Below are positions 10,716-23,168 of a stretch of DNA of 64,000 nucleotides, in pieces. The DNA comes from Piscinibacter sp. HJYY11 (GTDB lineage Bacteria; Pseudomonadota; Gammaproteobacteria; Burkholderiales; Burkholderiaceae_C). The translations under genes were made by a program, and so were the position numbers. The notes under the pieces are model-generated. The model ran no database searches. It saw nothing but the letters and a program-made list of their open reading frames with translations, and was not told the DNA's origin. Position 1 is the stretch's first letter; each line of letters starts with the position of its first letter. The stretch spans positions 806,001 to 870,000 of the forward strand of contig NZ_JAERQZ010000001.1 of assembly GCF_016735515.1 (NCBI RefSeq), read 5' to 3'.

Positions 10716-11480
10716 ATGAGCAATCCACCTGGCTACCGGCTGTCTGCGGCCACCGGCATTCACCGCGGCGACCGCGCCTACCAGCAGGACCAGGTCGAAA
10801 TCCTGCCCCATCACCGGATCCCCGGCTGCGCGCTGGCCGTGCTGGCCGACGGCATGGGCGGCAAGAGCGGAGGCCGCAAGGCCGCTGACCAGGTGATCCT
10901 CACCGCGCGCCAGCTCTTCGATCGCTACAGCCCCAACCAGGACGACCCGTCCGAGTTGCTGAAGCAGCTGGTGCTGGAAGCGCACCTGATGATCAAGCTG
11001 ACCGCGATCACGGCCGAGGAAGAGCCGCACAGCACGGTCACCGCGTTCCTGATCAGCCCTTCTCGCGAGTGCGACATGATCCATGCGGGGGACTCCCGCG
11101 TGTACCACTTCCGCGGGCCCGACATGGTTCGCCGCACGATCGACCACTCGTTCGTGCAGCGCCTGGTCGATGAAGGCCAGATCACCGAAGACGAGGCCAA
11201 CACCCACCCGCAGTCCAACCTGCTGACCGGGTGCCTGGGCACCTTCCAGGATCCGCCGCTTACCCTTCACCACATCGACCGCCTGGAAATCGGCGACACC
11301 ATGCTCGCCTGCAGCGACGGCCTGTGGCACTACTTCACGCCCAAGGAACTGGGCGCGATCGTGCACACGCTGCCCCCGCGTGAAGCGAGCGAGATGCTGG
11401 TGAGCAAGGCCCGCCAGCGGGCCCGTGGATCGGGCGACAACCTGTCGCTGGCGCTCGTGCGCCTCGACCCGCTGAGCTGA
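10716..11480 (+). CDS. PP2C-family serine/threonine protein phosphatase
   Basis: 254 residues with the metal-binding motifs of bacterial PPM/PP2C enzymes: NxD-like start RGDRAYQQDQ, LADGMGG, the HAGDSRVYHFR block, LACSDGLW and a C-terminal GDNLSLALV. Such enzymes remove phosphate from Ser/Thr and are usually cytosolic. No protein kinase or forkhead-associated protein is nearby, so the partner is unknown. A TATAGT hexamer lies at 10702-10707, only 8 bases before the ATG. The nearest purine-rich stretch (GGAAG) is about 19 bases away, so the transcript may be leaderless. Confidence 0.88.
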   Translation: MSNPPGYRLSAATGIHRGDRAYQQDQVEILPHHRIPGCALAVLADGMGGKSGGRKAADQVILTARQLFDRYSPNQDDPSELLKQLVLEAHLMIKLTAITAEEEPHSTVTAFLISPSRECDMIHAGDSRVYHFRGPDMVRRTIDHSFVQRLVDEGQITEDEANTHPQSNLLTGCLGTFQDPPLTLHHIDRLEIGDTMLACSDGLWHYFTPKELGAIVHTLPPREASEMLVSKARQRARGSGDNLSLALVRLDPLS

Positions 11481-11484
11481 CGCG

Positions 11485-12033
11485 TCAGCCAGCGGCGCTC
11501 GCCGGTGGCGGCAAGGGCCGCGGCGCTGGCTTCGTGCGCGCTCGTTCGGCGTTGCGCTCTTCCACCTTCTTTCGGTGCGCTTCGATCTCGCGTTGGCGGG
11601 CCTCGAAATCTGCACGCTTTTCCTGCTCGCGTGCATTGCGGCTTTGCTCGTCCACCTGCGGCTTTTGCCGCGCTTGGGCGGGCTTGCGGGCTGCAGCCGA
11701 ACGTGCTTTTGACGCTGCCGGCGCTGGCGCCGATGCAGCGGCTTCCGCCGCAGCCGCCTTGTCGGCAAGTCGCTTCTTGCGAGCATCCGCCTTCGCCTGG
11801 CGCTCGGCCGCGTCCAGCGCGTTTTCCTGCGCAGCCACGTGGCTCAGGGCCTTCTGTTTCTCGATCCGCACTTTGTCGAGGCATGGCGTCACGACGAACT
11901 GCGTCTTGCAGGCCTCGGCGCGGCGAGCGTAGTCGGCTTCGATGGACTCGCGCTCGCGCTTGAGGTCTTCGCGGTCGGCCGCATGGGCAGCCGTGAGGGC
12001 CGCGAGTGCGAGACAGAACACGGCGGCCTTCAT
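11485..12033 (-). CDS. Secreted/periplasmic coiled-coil protein, unknown function
   Basis: 182 residues. A clear signal peptide ends near AHAADRED. A highly charged helical segment follows (about 20-60) with two cysteines (Cys42 and Cys51), then an Ala/Lys/Arg-rich segment that looks like coiled coil, and a Pro-rich end. I do not recognise a named family. Its ATG overlaps the zapE stop by four bases, so it is probably co-transcribed with zapE and the lpdA operon above it. The two cysteines could form a disulfide in the periplasm (inference). It converges on the PP2C gene with 4 bases between stops. Confidence 0.7.
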   Translation of the reverse strand: MKAAVFCLALAALTAAHAADREDLKRERESIEADYARRAEACKTQFVVTPCLDKVRIEKQKALSHVAAQENALDAAERQAKADARKKRLADKAAAAEAAASAPAPAASKARSAAARKPAQARQKPQVDEQSRNAREQEKRADFEARQREIEAHRKKVEERNAERARTKPAPRPLPPPASAAG

Positions 12034-13130
12034 GTCAGCGAAGTGTCCACGTCCCGCTTTGCCAGCGACAGGAATTCAGTCGACTGCATCTCGTTGAGGC
12101 GCGACACGGTGCGCGGGAACTCGTGCGCCAACGGCCCTTCGGTGTACAGCTGCTCGGGCGGCACGGCGGCCGACATGATGAGCTTCACACGACGGTCATA
12201 AAGCACGTCGACCAGCCACGTGAAGCGCCGCGCCTCGGAGGCGAGCCGCGGCGACATCTGCGGCACATCTGACAGCAGCACCGTGTGGAACTGCGTTGCC
12301 AGTTCGAGGTAGTCGTTCTGCGAACGCGGGCCACCGCAGAGCTGCTTGAAGTCGAACCACACGGCCCCGCCCGCCTTGCGGCGGGCCTGCAACTCGCGGT
12401 GCTCGATGTGCAGCACCGGGGGCTCGTCCTTGCTCTCGGCAAGGCGGGTGAAGGCCTCGCTCATCGCGGCATCGGCTTCGGGCCCGAGCGGCGTGTGGTA
12501 CAGCTTGACCTGCTCAAGCGTGCGACGGCGGTAGTCGGTGCCGTTGTCCACGCTCAGCACCTCCATCTTCTCCTTCAGCAGCTCGATCGCCGGCAGGATG
12601 CGGTCACGGTGCAGGCCGTTCGGGTACAGCCCGTCGGGCTCGAAGTTGGAAGTGGTGACGATGCTCACGCGGTGCTCGAACAGCGATTCGAGCAAACGGT
12701 GCAGGATCATCGCGTCGGTCACGTCGGCGACGTGGAACTCGTCGAAGCAGATGAGCCGATAGCGCCGCGCGATGCGCTTGCCCAGCTCATGCAGCGGGTT
12801 GACCGTGCCCTTGAGTTCAGCCAGCTCGCGGTGCACCTCGCGCATGAACTCGTGGAAGTGCAGGCGGGTCTTGCGGGTGAGCGGCACGGCGTTGAAGAAG
12901 CAATCCATGAGGAAGCTCTTGCCCCGCCCCACCCCGCCGTGCATGTAGACGCCACGCGGGATGGGCGGCTTGACCACCAGCTTGGTGATCGCATTGCTGC
13001 GGCGGGACTTGTAGTCCGCCCACTCCCGCTCGCAGCGTTCGAGCGCATCGATGGCGCGCAGCTGGGCCGGGTCGGGCTGGTAGCCCCGCTCGGCCAGCGT
13101 CTGCTCGTAGAGCGCTCGAACGCCCGTCAC
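12030..13130 (-). CDS. zapE: Cell division protein ZapE (AFG1-like ATPase)
   Basis: 366 residues. Walker A is GGVGRGKS (65-72), Walker B is LICFDEFHV and sensor-type TTSNFEPDGLYPNGL follows; these are typical of the ZapE/AFG1 family. In E. coli ZapE associates with the constricting Z-ring under stress. It starts one base after the lpdA stop on the same strand, so it is very probably the fourth gene of the sucA-sucB-lpdA operon, an arrangement common in Burkholderiales. The sequence is full length with no missing motif. Confidence 0.93.
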   Translation of the reverse strand: MTGVRALYEQTLAERGYQPDPAQLRAIDALERCEREWADYKSRRSNAITKLVVKPPIPRGVYMHGGVGRGKSFLMDCFFNAVPLTRKTRLHFHEFMREVHRELAELKGTVNPLHELGKRIARRYRLICFDEFHVADVTDAMILHRLLESLFEHRVSIVTTSNFEPDGLYPNGLHRDRILPAIELLKEKMEVLSVDNGTDYRRRTLEQVKLYHTPLGPEADAAMSEAFTRLAESKDEPPVLHIEHRELQARRKAGGAVWFDFKQLCGGPRSQNDYLELATQFHTVLLSDVPQMSPRLASEARRFTWLVDVLYDRRVKLIMSAAVPPEQLYTEGPLAHEFPRTVSRLNEMQSTEFLSLAKRDVDTSLT

Positions 13131-13131
13131 G

Positions 13132-14559
13132 TCAGAAGTTCAGCGTGCGCTTGTCGACCGCAAGCGCGGCTTCTTTGGTGGCCTCGCTCAACGACGGGTG
13201 CGCGTGGCAGATGCGCGCGATGTCTTCGGCCGAGGCCTTGAACTCCATCGCCACCACCGCTTCCGAGATGAGTTCGGAGGCCATCGGGCCCACGATGTGC
13301 ACACCCAGAATCTCGTCGGTCTTGGCATCGGCCAGGAACTTCACCATGCCCGTCGTGTCGCCCAGGGCCCGCGCGCGACCATTGGCGGTGAAGGGGAAGG
13401 TGCCGGCCTTGTAGGCACGGCCAGAGGCCTTGAGCTGCTGTTCGGTCTGGCCCACCCACGCGATCTCCGGCGAGGTGTAGATCACCCACGGGATGGTGTT
13501 GAAGTTCACGTGCCCATGCTGGCCGGCGATGCGCTCGGCCACCGCCACGCCTTCTTCCTCGGCCTTGTGCGCGAGCATGGGGCCGCGCACCACGTCGCCG
13601 ATGGCCCAGACGTTGGGCAGGTTGGTCTTGCAGTCGTCGTCGACCACGATGGCACCACGCTCGTCGAGCTTCAGACCCACGGCCTCACCGTTCAGGCCGA
13701 TGGTGTTCGGCACACGGCCGATTGAGACGATGAGCTTGTCGACTTCCAGCGTCTGCGCTTCGCCCTTGGCGTTGGCATACGCCACGGTCACGCCCTTCTT
13801 GCCGGACTTGACCTCGTTGATCTTCACGCCCAGTTCGATCTTCAAGCCTTGCTTGACGAAGGCCTTGTTCGCTTCCTTGGCAATCTGCTCGTCGACGGCA
13901 CCCAGGAAGGTAGGCAGCGCTTCCAGCACGACCACCTCGGCACCGAGGCGACGCCACACCGAGCCCATCTCGAGGCCAATCACACCGGCGCCGATGAGGC
14001 CCAGCTTCTTCGGCACCGAGGGGATGCGCAGCGCGCCGTCGTTGGAGAGGATGTTCTCTTCGTCGAATGCCGCGCCCGGCAGTGCACGCGGATTGGAGCC
14101 CGTGGCAAGGATCACGTGCTTGGCGGTCAGGCTCTCTTCAGCCGCGCCCGCCACCTTGATCTCGTAGCCGACATCGGCGGCCTTCACGAACGAGCCCCGG
14201 CCGTGGAAGAACGACACCTTGTTCTTCTTGAACAGGTACAGGATGCCGTCGTTGTTCTGCTTCACGACGGTGTCTTTGCGGCCGAGCATCTTGGCGACGT
14301 CGATGCTCAGGTTCGACAGGCCGATGCCATGGTCGGCGAAATGCTTGCCGGCATGCTCGAAGTGCTCGCTCGATTGCAGCAGCGCCTTCGAGGGAATGCA
14401 GCCCACGTTCGTGCAGGTGCCGCCGGGTGCGGGGCCGCCCTTGCTGTTCTTCCACTCGTCGATGCAGGCGACATTGAAGCCGAGCTGCGCGGCGCGAATG
14501 GCGGCGATGTAGCCGCCGGGGCCGCCACCGACGACGACCACGTCAAAAGATTTGCTCAT
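13132..14559 (-). CDS. lpdA: Dihydrolipoyl dehydrogenase (E3)
   Basis: 475 residues. FAD-binding [17 protein letters not shown] at the N-terminus, the redox disulfide in [13 protein letters not shown], the NAD-binding [20 protein letters not shown] and the C-terminal His-Glu dyad in [16 protein letters not shown] are all present. E3 reoxidises the lipoyl groups of E2 and passes electrons to NAD+. A short insert precedes the active disulfide ([15 protein letters not shown]), as in many betaproteobacterial E3s. It is 10 bases downstream of sucB and 1 base upstream of zapE, so it is dedicated to the 2-oxoglutarate dehydrogenase complex. Confidence 0.96.
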   Translation of the reverse strand: MSKSFDVVVVGGGPGGYIAAIRAAQLGFNVACIDEWKNSKGGPAPGGTCTNVGCIPSKALLQSSEHFEHAGKHFADHGIGLSNLSIDVAKMLGRKDTVVKQNNDGILYLFKKNKVSFFHGRGSFVKAADVGYEIKVAGAAEESLTAKHVILATGSNPRALPGAAFDEENILSNDGALRIPSVPKKLGLIGAGVIGLEMGSVWRRLGAEVVVLEALPTFLGAVDEQIAKEANKAFVKQGLKIELGVKINEVKSGKKGVTVAYANAKGEAQTLEVDKLIVSIGRVPNTIGLNGEAVGLKLDERGAIVVDDDCKTNLPNVWAIGDVVRGPMLAHKAEEEGVAVAERIAGQHGHVNFNTIPWVIYTSPEIAWVGQTEQQLKASGRAYKAGTFPFTANGRARALGDTTGMVKFLADAKTDEILGVHIVGPMASELISEAVVAMEFKASAEDIARICHAHPSLSEATKEAALAVDKRTLNF

Positions 14560-14569
14560 GGTCGTGTCC

Positions 14570-15838
14570 TCAGATGTCGAACAGCAGGCGAGCCGGATCT
14601 TCCAGCGCTTCCTTCATCGCCACGAGCGACAGCACGGCTTCGCGGCCGTCGATGATGCGGTGGTCGTAGCTCATCGCCAGGTAGTTCATCGGGCGGATGA
14701 CGATCTGGCCGTTCTCGACGACGGCGCGGTCCTTGGTCGCGTGCACGCCCAGGATTGCCGACTGAGGCGGGTTGATGATCGGGGTCGACAGCATCGAGCC
14801 GAAGGTGCCGCCGTTCGAGATGGAGAAGGTGCCGCCGGTCAGCTCTTCGAGCGACAGCTTGCCTTCCTTCGCCTTGTTGCCGAACTCGGCGATCTTCTTC
14901 TCGATCTCGGCGAAGGTCATCTGGTCGGCGTTGCGCAGGATGGGCACCACCAGGCCGCGCGGCGAGCCGACCGCGATGCCGATGTCGAAGTAGCCGTGGT
15001 AGACGATGTCGTTGCCGTCCACCGAGGCGTTGACGACCGGGTAGCGCTTGAGCGCAGCCACGGCCGCCTTCACGAAGAAGCTCATGAAGCCCAGCTTCAC
15101 GCCGTGCTCCTTCTCGAACTTCTCCTGGAACTTCTTGCGCATCTCCATCACCGGGGCCATGTTCACTTCATTGAACGTGGTGAGGATGGCGTTGGTCGAT
15201 TGCGACTGCACCAGGCGCTCGGCCACGCGCGCGCGCAGGCGGCTCATCGGCACGCGCTGCTCGGGGCGGTCGCCGAGATTCATCGCGACAGGTGCGGTCA
15301 CGGCGGGCAGCGGCTTGGCGACAGCGGCATTCACCGGTGCGCTCACGGGTGCGGCGGCCGCGGGCTTGGCACCCCCGGCGATCGCGCCCAGCACGTCGCC
15401 CTTGGTCACACGGCCGTCCTTGCCGGTGCCGGCGACGGCGCTGACCGCGAGGTTGTTGTCAGCCAGCAGCTTGGCAGCGGCCGGCATGGCCACGTCGCCC
15501 TTGCTGCCGCCGGCGGCGGGCGCTGCCGCGGCCGGCGCGGGAGCTACTGCAGCGGGCGCAGGCGCGGCCGCAGCAGGCGCAGCGGCACCAGGCTTGCCAT
15601 CGGTGTCGATCTTGGCGATGACTTCGTCGCTCACGACGCTGGAGCCATCACCCTTGACGATTTCACCCATCACGCCGGCCGACGGTGCCGGCACTTCGAG
15701 CACGACCTTGTCGGTCTCGATCTCGATGAGGATTTCATCCACGGCCACGGCGTCGCCGGGCTTCTTCTTCCACTGCAGCAGCGTCGCTTCGGCGACGGAT
15801 TCGGAAAGCTGCGGAACCTTGACTTCTACGATTGCCAT
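14570..15838 (-). CDS. sucB: Dihydrolipoyllysine succinyltransferase, E2 of 2-oxoglutarate dehydrogenase
   Basis: 422 residues. One lipoyl domain carries the lipoylated lysine Lys44 ([12 protein letters not shown]). An Ala/Pro-rich linker follows, then the peripheral-subunit-binding domain at about 118-155 ([20 protein letters not shown]), a second linker, and the catalytic core ending with [12 protein letters not shown], where His393 and Asp397 are the active-site pair. E2 takes the succinyl group from the E1 product to CoA. It lies between sucA and lpdA. The SucA-SucB gap holds two hairpins (15894-15949). Confidence 0.96.
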   Translation of the reverse strand: MAIVEVKVPQLSESVAEATLLQWKKKPGDAVAVDEILIEIETDKVVLEVPAPSAGVMGEIVKGDGSSVVSDEVIAKIDTDGKPGAAAPAAAAPAPAAVAPAPAAAAPAAGGSKGDVAMPAAAKLLADNNLAVSAVAGTGKDGRVTKGDVLGAIAGGAKPAAAAPVSAPVNAAVAKPLPAVTAPVAMNLGDRPEQRVPMSRLRARVAERLVQSQSTNAILTTFNEVNMAPVMEMRKKFQEKFEKEHGVKLGFMSFFVKAAVAALKRYPVVNASVDGNDIVYHGYFDIGIAVGSPRGLVVPILRNADQMTFAEIEKKIAEFGNKAKEGKLSLEELTGGTFSISNGGTFGSMLSTPIINPPQSAILGVHATKDRAVVENGQIVIRPMNYLAMSYDHRIIDGREAVLSLVAMKEALEDPARLLFDI

Positions 15839-15893
15839 TTTTGTGTCTCGATGCTGTCGTTAGAGCACTCGCTGCGACAACCGCGGCGTTGAG

Positions 15894-15949
15894 AGGCGTC
15901 GAAGACGCCTTTCGAACGGCGCAGGTTATTGCGGCAGACGTGCCGCAAT
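15894..15949 (-). other. Tandem hairpins between sucA and sucB
   Basis: Two inverted repeats lie in the 114-base gap between the sucA stop and the sucB start. The first has arms 15928-15936 and 15941-15949 (9 bp, 4-base loop), 3 bases after the sucA stop. The second has arms 15894-15900 and 15904-15910 (7 bp, 3-base loop). Neither has a T-run, so they look like mRNA-stabilising or processing structures rather than terminators (inference). Confidence 0.6.
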
Positions 15950-15952
15950 ACC

Positions 15953-18820
<2,868 letters not shown>

Positions 18821-18903
18821 CTTTCGCTCCGGTTTCCGGGGCTGTAGTGGGTTGATAAACCTTCCGCGACACGGCTTAACCGACTGGCGGATTGCGACCC
18901 GCC

Positions 18904-18917
18904 TTGACTGACATCAA
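18904..18917 (-). promoter_or_regulatory. FNR/Anr-like box upstream of sucA
   Basis: TTGAC-TGAC-ATCAA on the plus strand, one mismatch from the TTGAT-N4-ATCAA consensus of FNR/Anr regulators, and part of a longer perfect repeat (CCTTGA-N6-TCAAGG). It lies 84 bases upstream of the sucA ATG. Repression of 2-oxoglutarate dehydrogenase at low oxygen would be logical, but binding is inference. Confidence 0.4.
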
Positions 18918-19042
18918 GGGGACGGGAAGGACCTGAAAAGTCTGGGCGCGACTGTAACACCGGCTTGGAACCACTGTCACTTCGCCGCATTGGACTCCCC
19001 GGCGCTTCATACGATGACAACAGGGATAAATCTCACACTCGC

Positions 19043-19354
19043 ATGCACCGCGTGATCCACATCCAGCCCGAAGCGCCCGCCAAACCGGCAATCGGCGAAG
19101 CCTGCAATGGCTGTGGGGTGTGCTGCGCGGCCGAGCCCTGCCCTGTCGGCATGCTCGTGAGCCGGCGACGGCATGGCAGCTGCGCCGCGCTGGTGTGGAT
19201 GGAAAGTGAACGGGTGTACCGCTGCGGCGTGGTGAGCGAGCCGCAGCGCTACATCAAGGTGCGATGGATGGCCCAGGTGCTGGGCCGGGCCGCGCGGCGC
19301 TTGATCGCCGCGGGCCAAGGCTGCGACTGCAGCCTGTCGGTCGACGCCGGCTGA
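19043..19354 (+). CDS. Small cysteine-rich protein, putative metal or Fe-S binding
   Basis: 103 residues with nine cysteines: Cys21, 24, 27, 28, 33, 47, 61, 94, 96. The core CNGCGVCCAAEPCPVG resembles the CxxCxxCC-type zinc or Fe-S binding cluster of YkgJ-like proteins, but the protein is shorter and I cannot assign it firmly. Start chosen at 19043, where conserved-looking sequence begins; an in-frame ATG at 18965 would lie within the sucA promoter region. The C-terminal half has a basic amphipathic stretch before the last Cys pair. The stop TGA directly abuts the stop of the convergent nitronate monooxygenase gene. Confidence 0.65.
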   Translation: MHRVIHIQPEAPAKPAIGEACNGCGVCCAAEPCPVGMLVSRRRHGSCAALVWMESERVYRCGVVSEPQRYIKVRWMAQVLGRAARRLIAAGQGCDCSLSVDAG

Positions 19355-20311
19355 TCAGGCGATCGCTGCGAGCCGCTCGCGGGCGGCGGCGTATTCGCTG
19401 GCCAGACGCTGCACCAGTTCACGCGCCGGCAGCACCTTCTTCACCGCGCCGATCCCCTGCCCTGAACCCCAGATGTCTTTCCACGGCTTCACGCGGTTGG
19501 AACCGAAGCTCATGGCACTGGCGTCGCTCGTCGGCAGGTTGTCGGGGTCGAGGCCGGCGTTGCGGATCGACGGCGCCAGGTAGTTGCCGTGCACGCCGGT
19601 GAAGAGGTTGCTGTAGACGATGTCGTCGGACGTGCCGTCGACGATCGACTGCTTGTAGCGCTCGTCGGCGCGCGCCTCTTCGGTGGCGATGAAGGCCGTG
19701 CCGATGTAGGCGAAGTCGGCGCCCATCGCTTGGGCCGCGAGCACGGCGGCACCGTTGGCGATCGAGCCGCTCAAGGCCAGCGGACCGTCGAACCACTCGC
19801 GGATCTCCTGGATCAGCGCGAACGGGCTCTTCACACCCGCATGCCCCCCAGCCCCGGCCGCCACGGCGATCAGGCCATCGGCGCCCTTCTCGATCGCCTT
19901 GTGCGCGAACTTGTTGTTGATGATGTCGTGCAGCACCACGCCGCCCCAGCCGTGCACCGCCTGGTTCACGTCCTCACGCGCGCCCAGCGAGGTGATGACG
20001 ATGGGCACCTTGTACTTGGCGCACAGCTGCATGTCGTGCTCGAGCCGGTCGTTGCTCTTGTGCACGATCTGGTTGATGGCGAACGGCGCGGCCGGCTTGT
20101 CCGGGTTGGCCTTGTTGTAGGCCGCGAGTGTCTCGGTGATCTCTGCCAGCCACTCGTCCAGCAGCTCCGCAGGGCGTGCATTGAGCGCGGGCATCGAGCC
20201 AATGACGCCTGCCTTGCACTGCTCGATCACGAGCTTGGGATTGCTGATGATGAACAGCGGCGAGCCGATGATGGGCAGCGGCAGGTTCTGAAGGATGGGT
20301 GGCAAGGCCAA
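19355..20311 (-). CDS. Nitronate monooxygenase (2-nitropropane dioxygenase family, FMN)
   Basis: 318-residue TIM-barrel flavoprotein. Visible motifs are PIIGSPLFIISNPKLVIEQC at the start, the glycine-rich AAGAGGHAGVKSPFALI containing the conserved His, and GADFAYIGTAFIATEEA in the phosphate-binding region. The family oxidises alkyl nitronates; some members act as enoyl reductases, so the substrate is uncertain. It lies 18 bases downstream of an acyl-CoA dehydrogenase gene on the same strand, and these two are probably co-transcribed. Confidence 0.88.
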   Translation of the reverse strand: MALPPILQNLPLPIIGSPLFIISNPKLVIEQCKAGVIGSMPALNARPAELLDEWLAEITETLAAYNKANPDKPAAPFAINQIVHKSNDRLEHDMQLCAKYKVPIVITSLGAREDVNQAVHGWGGVVLHDIINNKFAHKAIEKGADGLIAVAAGAGGHAGVKSPFALIQEIREWFDGPLALSGSIANGAAVLAAQAMGADFAYIGTAFIATEEARADERYKQSIVDGTSDDIVYSNLFTGVHGNYLAPSIRNAGLDPDNLPTSDASAMSFGSNRVKPWKDIWGSGQGIGAVKKVLPARELVQRLASEYAAARERLAAIA

Positions 20312-20329
20312 GGGAGTCTCCGAAAGTTC

Positions 20330-22123
20330 TCAGAAGGATTCGAGGGCGAGTGCCGTGACGCTGTCGGCACCCTCGACGATCGCATCGCGCTGGCCCGGCA
20401 CACGGCTCAGGATGTGCTCGGCGTAGAACTGCGCCGTCGTCACCTTAGCTTGCAGGAAAGCGGCATCGCCCTCGCCGGCCTTGAGCTGCGATTCAGCGGC
20501 CAGCAGCGCACGGCCCAGTTGCCACCCCGCCATCACATTGCCGGCAAGCATCAGGTAGGGCACCGAGCCGGCGAACACCGCGTTCGGGTTGCCCTTGGTG
20601 CCACCGGCCACGAAGTCGACCACCTGCTCGAAAGCCACGCGGGCCGCGCTCAGGCGCTTGTGCACCGCGCGGGCGGCGGCGCCGTCGCGCTTGGCCAGCT
20701 CGGCTTCGGTCTTCGCGATCTGCTGCGCGATGGCCTTGGCGGTCTGGCCGCCGTCACGCGCGGTCTTGCGGCCGACGAGGTCGTTCGCCTGGATCGCGGT
20801 CGTGCCTTCGTAGATGGTGAGGATCTTCGCGTCGCGGTAGTACTGCGCGGCGCCGGTCTCCTCGATGAAGCCCATGCCACCGTGCACCTGCACGCCGAGG
20901 CTGGTGACCTCGAGACTCATCTCGGTGCTGAAGCCCTTCACCAGCGGCACCATGAACTCGTAGAAGGCCTGGTTCTGCTTGCGCACTTCGGCATCGGGGT
21001 GCGCATGGGCCGCGTCATAGGCCGCACCGGCCGTGATGGCCATCGCGCGGCACCCTTCGATCTGCGCACGCATCGTCATCAGCATGCGTTTCACGTCGGG
21101 GTGGTGAATGATGGGCGCGCTCTTGTTGATGGAGCCATCGACCGGGCGCGACTGCACGCGCTCTTTCGCATAGGCCACTGCCTTCTGGTAGGCCCGCTCG
21201 GCCACTGCGATGCCCTGGATGCCCACCGCGTAGCGCGCGGCGTTCATCATGATGAACATGTACTCGAGGCCGCGGTTCTCCTGGCCCACGAGGTAGCCGA
21301 TCGCGCCGCCGTGGTCGCCGAACTGCAGCACCGCCGTCGGGCTGGCCTTGATGCCCATCTTGTGCTCGATGCTGACGCAGTGCGCATCGTTGCGCGCGCC
21401 CAGCGAGCCATCGGCGTTGACCAGGAACTTCGGCACGACGAAGAGGCTGATGCCCTTCACGCCTTCCGGCGCACCGGCCACGCGCGCCAGCACGAGGTGG
21501 ACGATGTTCTCGGCCATGTCGTGCTCACCGTAGGTGATGAAGATCTTGGTGCCGAAGATCTTGTAGGTGCCGTCGGGCTGCGGCTCGGCGCGCGTGCGCA
21601 CGAGCGCGAGGTCGGAGCCGGCCTGCGGCTCGGTGAGGTTCATCGTGCCGGTCCACTTGCCCGAGATCATGTTGGGCAGGTAGGTCTGCTGCAGCTCGGG
21701 CGAGCCGGCGGTGAGCAGCGCTTCGATCGCGCCGTCGGTGAGCAGCGGGCACAGCGCGAAGCTCATGTTGGCGCTGTTGAGCATCTCGATGCAGGCTGCC
21801 CCGATGGTCTTGGGCAGGCCCTGGCCGCCGAAGTCGGTCGGGTGCTGCAGGCCTTGCCAGCCGCCCTCGGCGAGCTGGCGGAACGCATCCTTGAAGCCCG
21901 GCGTGGTGAAGACCTGGCCGTCCTTCCAGTACGACGGGTTCTTGTCGCCCTCGAAGTTGAGGGGCGCGAGCACGTCCTGGTTGAACTTGGCCGATTCTTC
22001 GAGCACCGCTTGTGCGGTCTCCATCCCAGCCTCTTCGAAGCCCGGCAACTTCGCGACTTCTTCCAGACCTGCCAGCTCCTTCATGCAGAACAGCATGTCC
22101 TTCACGGGGGCAACGTAGCTCAT
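20330..22123 (-). CDS. Acyl-CoA dehydrogenase (FadE/DmdC-like, long form)
   Basis: 597 residues, longer than the classical 380-residue enzymes. It has the N-terminal extension and the C-terminal extra domain of the long bacterial acyl-CoA dehydrogenases that include FadE12-like and 3-methylmercaptopropionyl-CoA (DmdC) enzymes. Flavin-site sequence MNLTEPQAGSDLALVRT and the catalytic segment TIYEGTTAIQANDLVGRKTA are clear. Electrons go to the flavoprotein encoded by the neighbouring etfBA. A terminator separates it from etfA, so it may have its own promoter or depend on read-through. The exact acyl substrate cannot be told from sequence. Confidence 0.9.
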   Translation of the reverse strand: MSYVAPVKDMLFCMKELAGLEEVAKLPGFEEAGMETAQAVLEESAKFNQDVLAPLNFEGDKNPSYWKDGQVFTTPGFKDAFRQLAEGGWQGLQHPTDFGGQGLPKTIGAACIEMLNSANMSFALCPLLTDGAIEALLTAGSPELQQTYLPNMISGKWTGTMNLTEPQAGSDLALVRTRAEPQPDGTYKIFGTKIFITYGEHDMAENIVHLVLARVAGAPEGVKGISLFVVPKFLVNADGSLGARNDAHCVSIEHKMGIKASPTAVLQFGDHGGAIGYLVGQENRGLEYMFIMMNAARYAVGIQGIAVAERAYQKAVAYAKERVQSRPVDGSINKSAPIIHHPDVKRMLMTMRAQIEGCRAMAITAGAAYDAAHAHPDAEVRKQNQAFYEFMVPLVKGFSTEMSLEVTSLGVQVHGGMGFIEETGAAQYYRDAKILTIYEGTTAIQANDLVGRKTARDGGQTAKAIAQQIAKTEAELAKRDGAAARAVHKRLSAARVAFEQVVDFVAGGTKGNPNAVFAGSVPYLMLAGNVMAGWQLGRALLAAESQLKAGEGDAAFLQAKVTTAQFYAEHILSRVPGQRDAIVEGADSVTALALESF

Positions 22124-22155
22124 GGCATCTCCTTCGATACTTCTCTATGTAGGCA

Positions 22156-22191
22156 AGAAAAAGCCCGTCAGCCTGGTTGGGGCGAACGGGC
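22156..22191 (-). terminator. Rho-independent terminator after etfA
   Basis: On the minus strand, GCCCGT (22191-22186) and ACGGGC (22168-22163) pair across an 18-base loop that contains further short pairings. The stem is followed by TTTTTCTT. It lies 25 bases beyond the etfA stop and before the acyl-CoA dehydrogenase start. Confidence 0.65.
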
Positions 22192-22215
22192 CTGCTGTCG
22201 TCGTCGTGTGGTGGG

Positions 22216-23148
22216 TCAGAGCGCCTTCACCAGCTCGGGCACGGCGGTGAAGAGGTCGGCTTCGAGACTGTAGTCAGCCACCGAGAAGATCGGCGCCTCG
22301 GGGTCTTTGTTGATGGCCACGATCACCTTGCTGTCCTTCATGCCGGCCAGGTGCTGGATGGCCCCCGAGATGCCGGCGGCGATGTACAGCTGCGGCGCGA
22401 CGATCTTGCCGGTCTGGCCGACCTGCAGGTCGTTGGGCGCGTAGCCCGCATCCACCGCAGCCCGGCTGGCACCGATGGCCGCGCCCAGCTTGTCGGCCAG
22501 CGGGGTCATCACCTCGACGAACTTCTCGCTCGAGCCGAGCGCGCGGCCACCGGAGACGATGATCTTGGCGGCGGTCAGTTCGGGGCGGTCGTTCTTGGCG
22601 ATCTCGCTGCCCTGGAAGCTGCTCTTGCCGGAGTCGGCGGCTGCGGTTGCCGTCTCGACGGCGGCGCTGCCACCGGTGGCGGCCGCGGCGTCGAAGCCGG
22701 TGGTGCGCACGGTGATCACCTTCACCTTGTCGGCGCTCTGCACGGTGGCAATCGCGTTGCCGGCGTAGATCGGACGCTCGAAGGTGTCCGGGCTCACCAC
22801 CTTGGTGATGTCGCTGATCTGGCCGACGTCGAGCTTGGCGGCCACGCGCGGGGCAACGTTCTTGCCGCTGGCAGTGGCCGGGAAGAGGATGTGGCTGTAG
22901 TGGCCGGCGATGGTCAAGACCTGGGCGGCGACGTTCTCGGCCAGGCCGTGGTCGAGCTGGGCGCCGTCGGCGTGGATCACCTTGGCCACACCGGCGATCT
23001 GGCTGGCGGCCTTGGCGGCGTCACCGGCGCTGTTGCCGGCGATGAGCACGTGCACGTCGCCCCCGATGGCGGCGGCAGCGGTGACGGTGTTCAGGGTCGC
23101 ACCCTTGACGGACTTGTTGTCGTGTTCAGCAATGACGAGCGTGGTCAT
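22216..23148 (-). CDS. etfA: Electron transfer flavoprotein alpha subunit
   Basis: 310 residues. The C-terminal FAD-binding region shows the family signature: [20 protein letters not shown], then [20 protein letters not shown] and [13 protein letters not shown]. Together with EtfB it carries electrons from acyl-CoA dehydrogenases to ETF-ubiquinone oxidoreductase. It lies 20 bases downstream of etfB and ends at an intrinsic terminator. Nothing is unusual in length or motifs. Confidence 0.96.
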   Translation of the reverse strand: MTTLVIAEHDNKSVKGATLNTVTAAAAIGGDVHVLIAGNSAGDAAKAASQIAGVAKVIHADGAQLDHGLAENVAAQVLTIAGHYSHILFPATASGKNVAPRVAAKLDVGQISDITKVVSPDTFERPIYAGNAIATVQSADKVKVITVRTTGFDAAAATGGSAAVETATAAADSGKSSFQGSEIAKNDRPELTAAKIIVSGGRALGSSEKFVEVMTPLADKLGAAIGASRAAVDAGYAPNDLQVGQTGKIVAPQLYIAAGISGAIQHLAGMKDSKVIVAINKDPEAPIFSVADYSLEADLFTAVPELVKAL

Positions 23149-23168
23149 GTTGTGTTCTCCTGCTTCCC

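Noticed and set aside
19589..22273. 894-codon open frame on the plus strand opposite the nitronate monooxygenase and acyl-CoA dehydrogenase genes
   Set aside because: Spans two genuine genes and their gap; composition is that of an antisense shadow.
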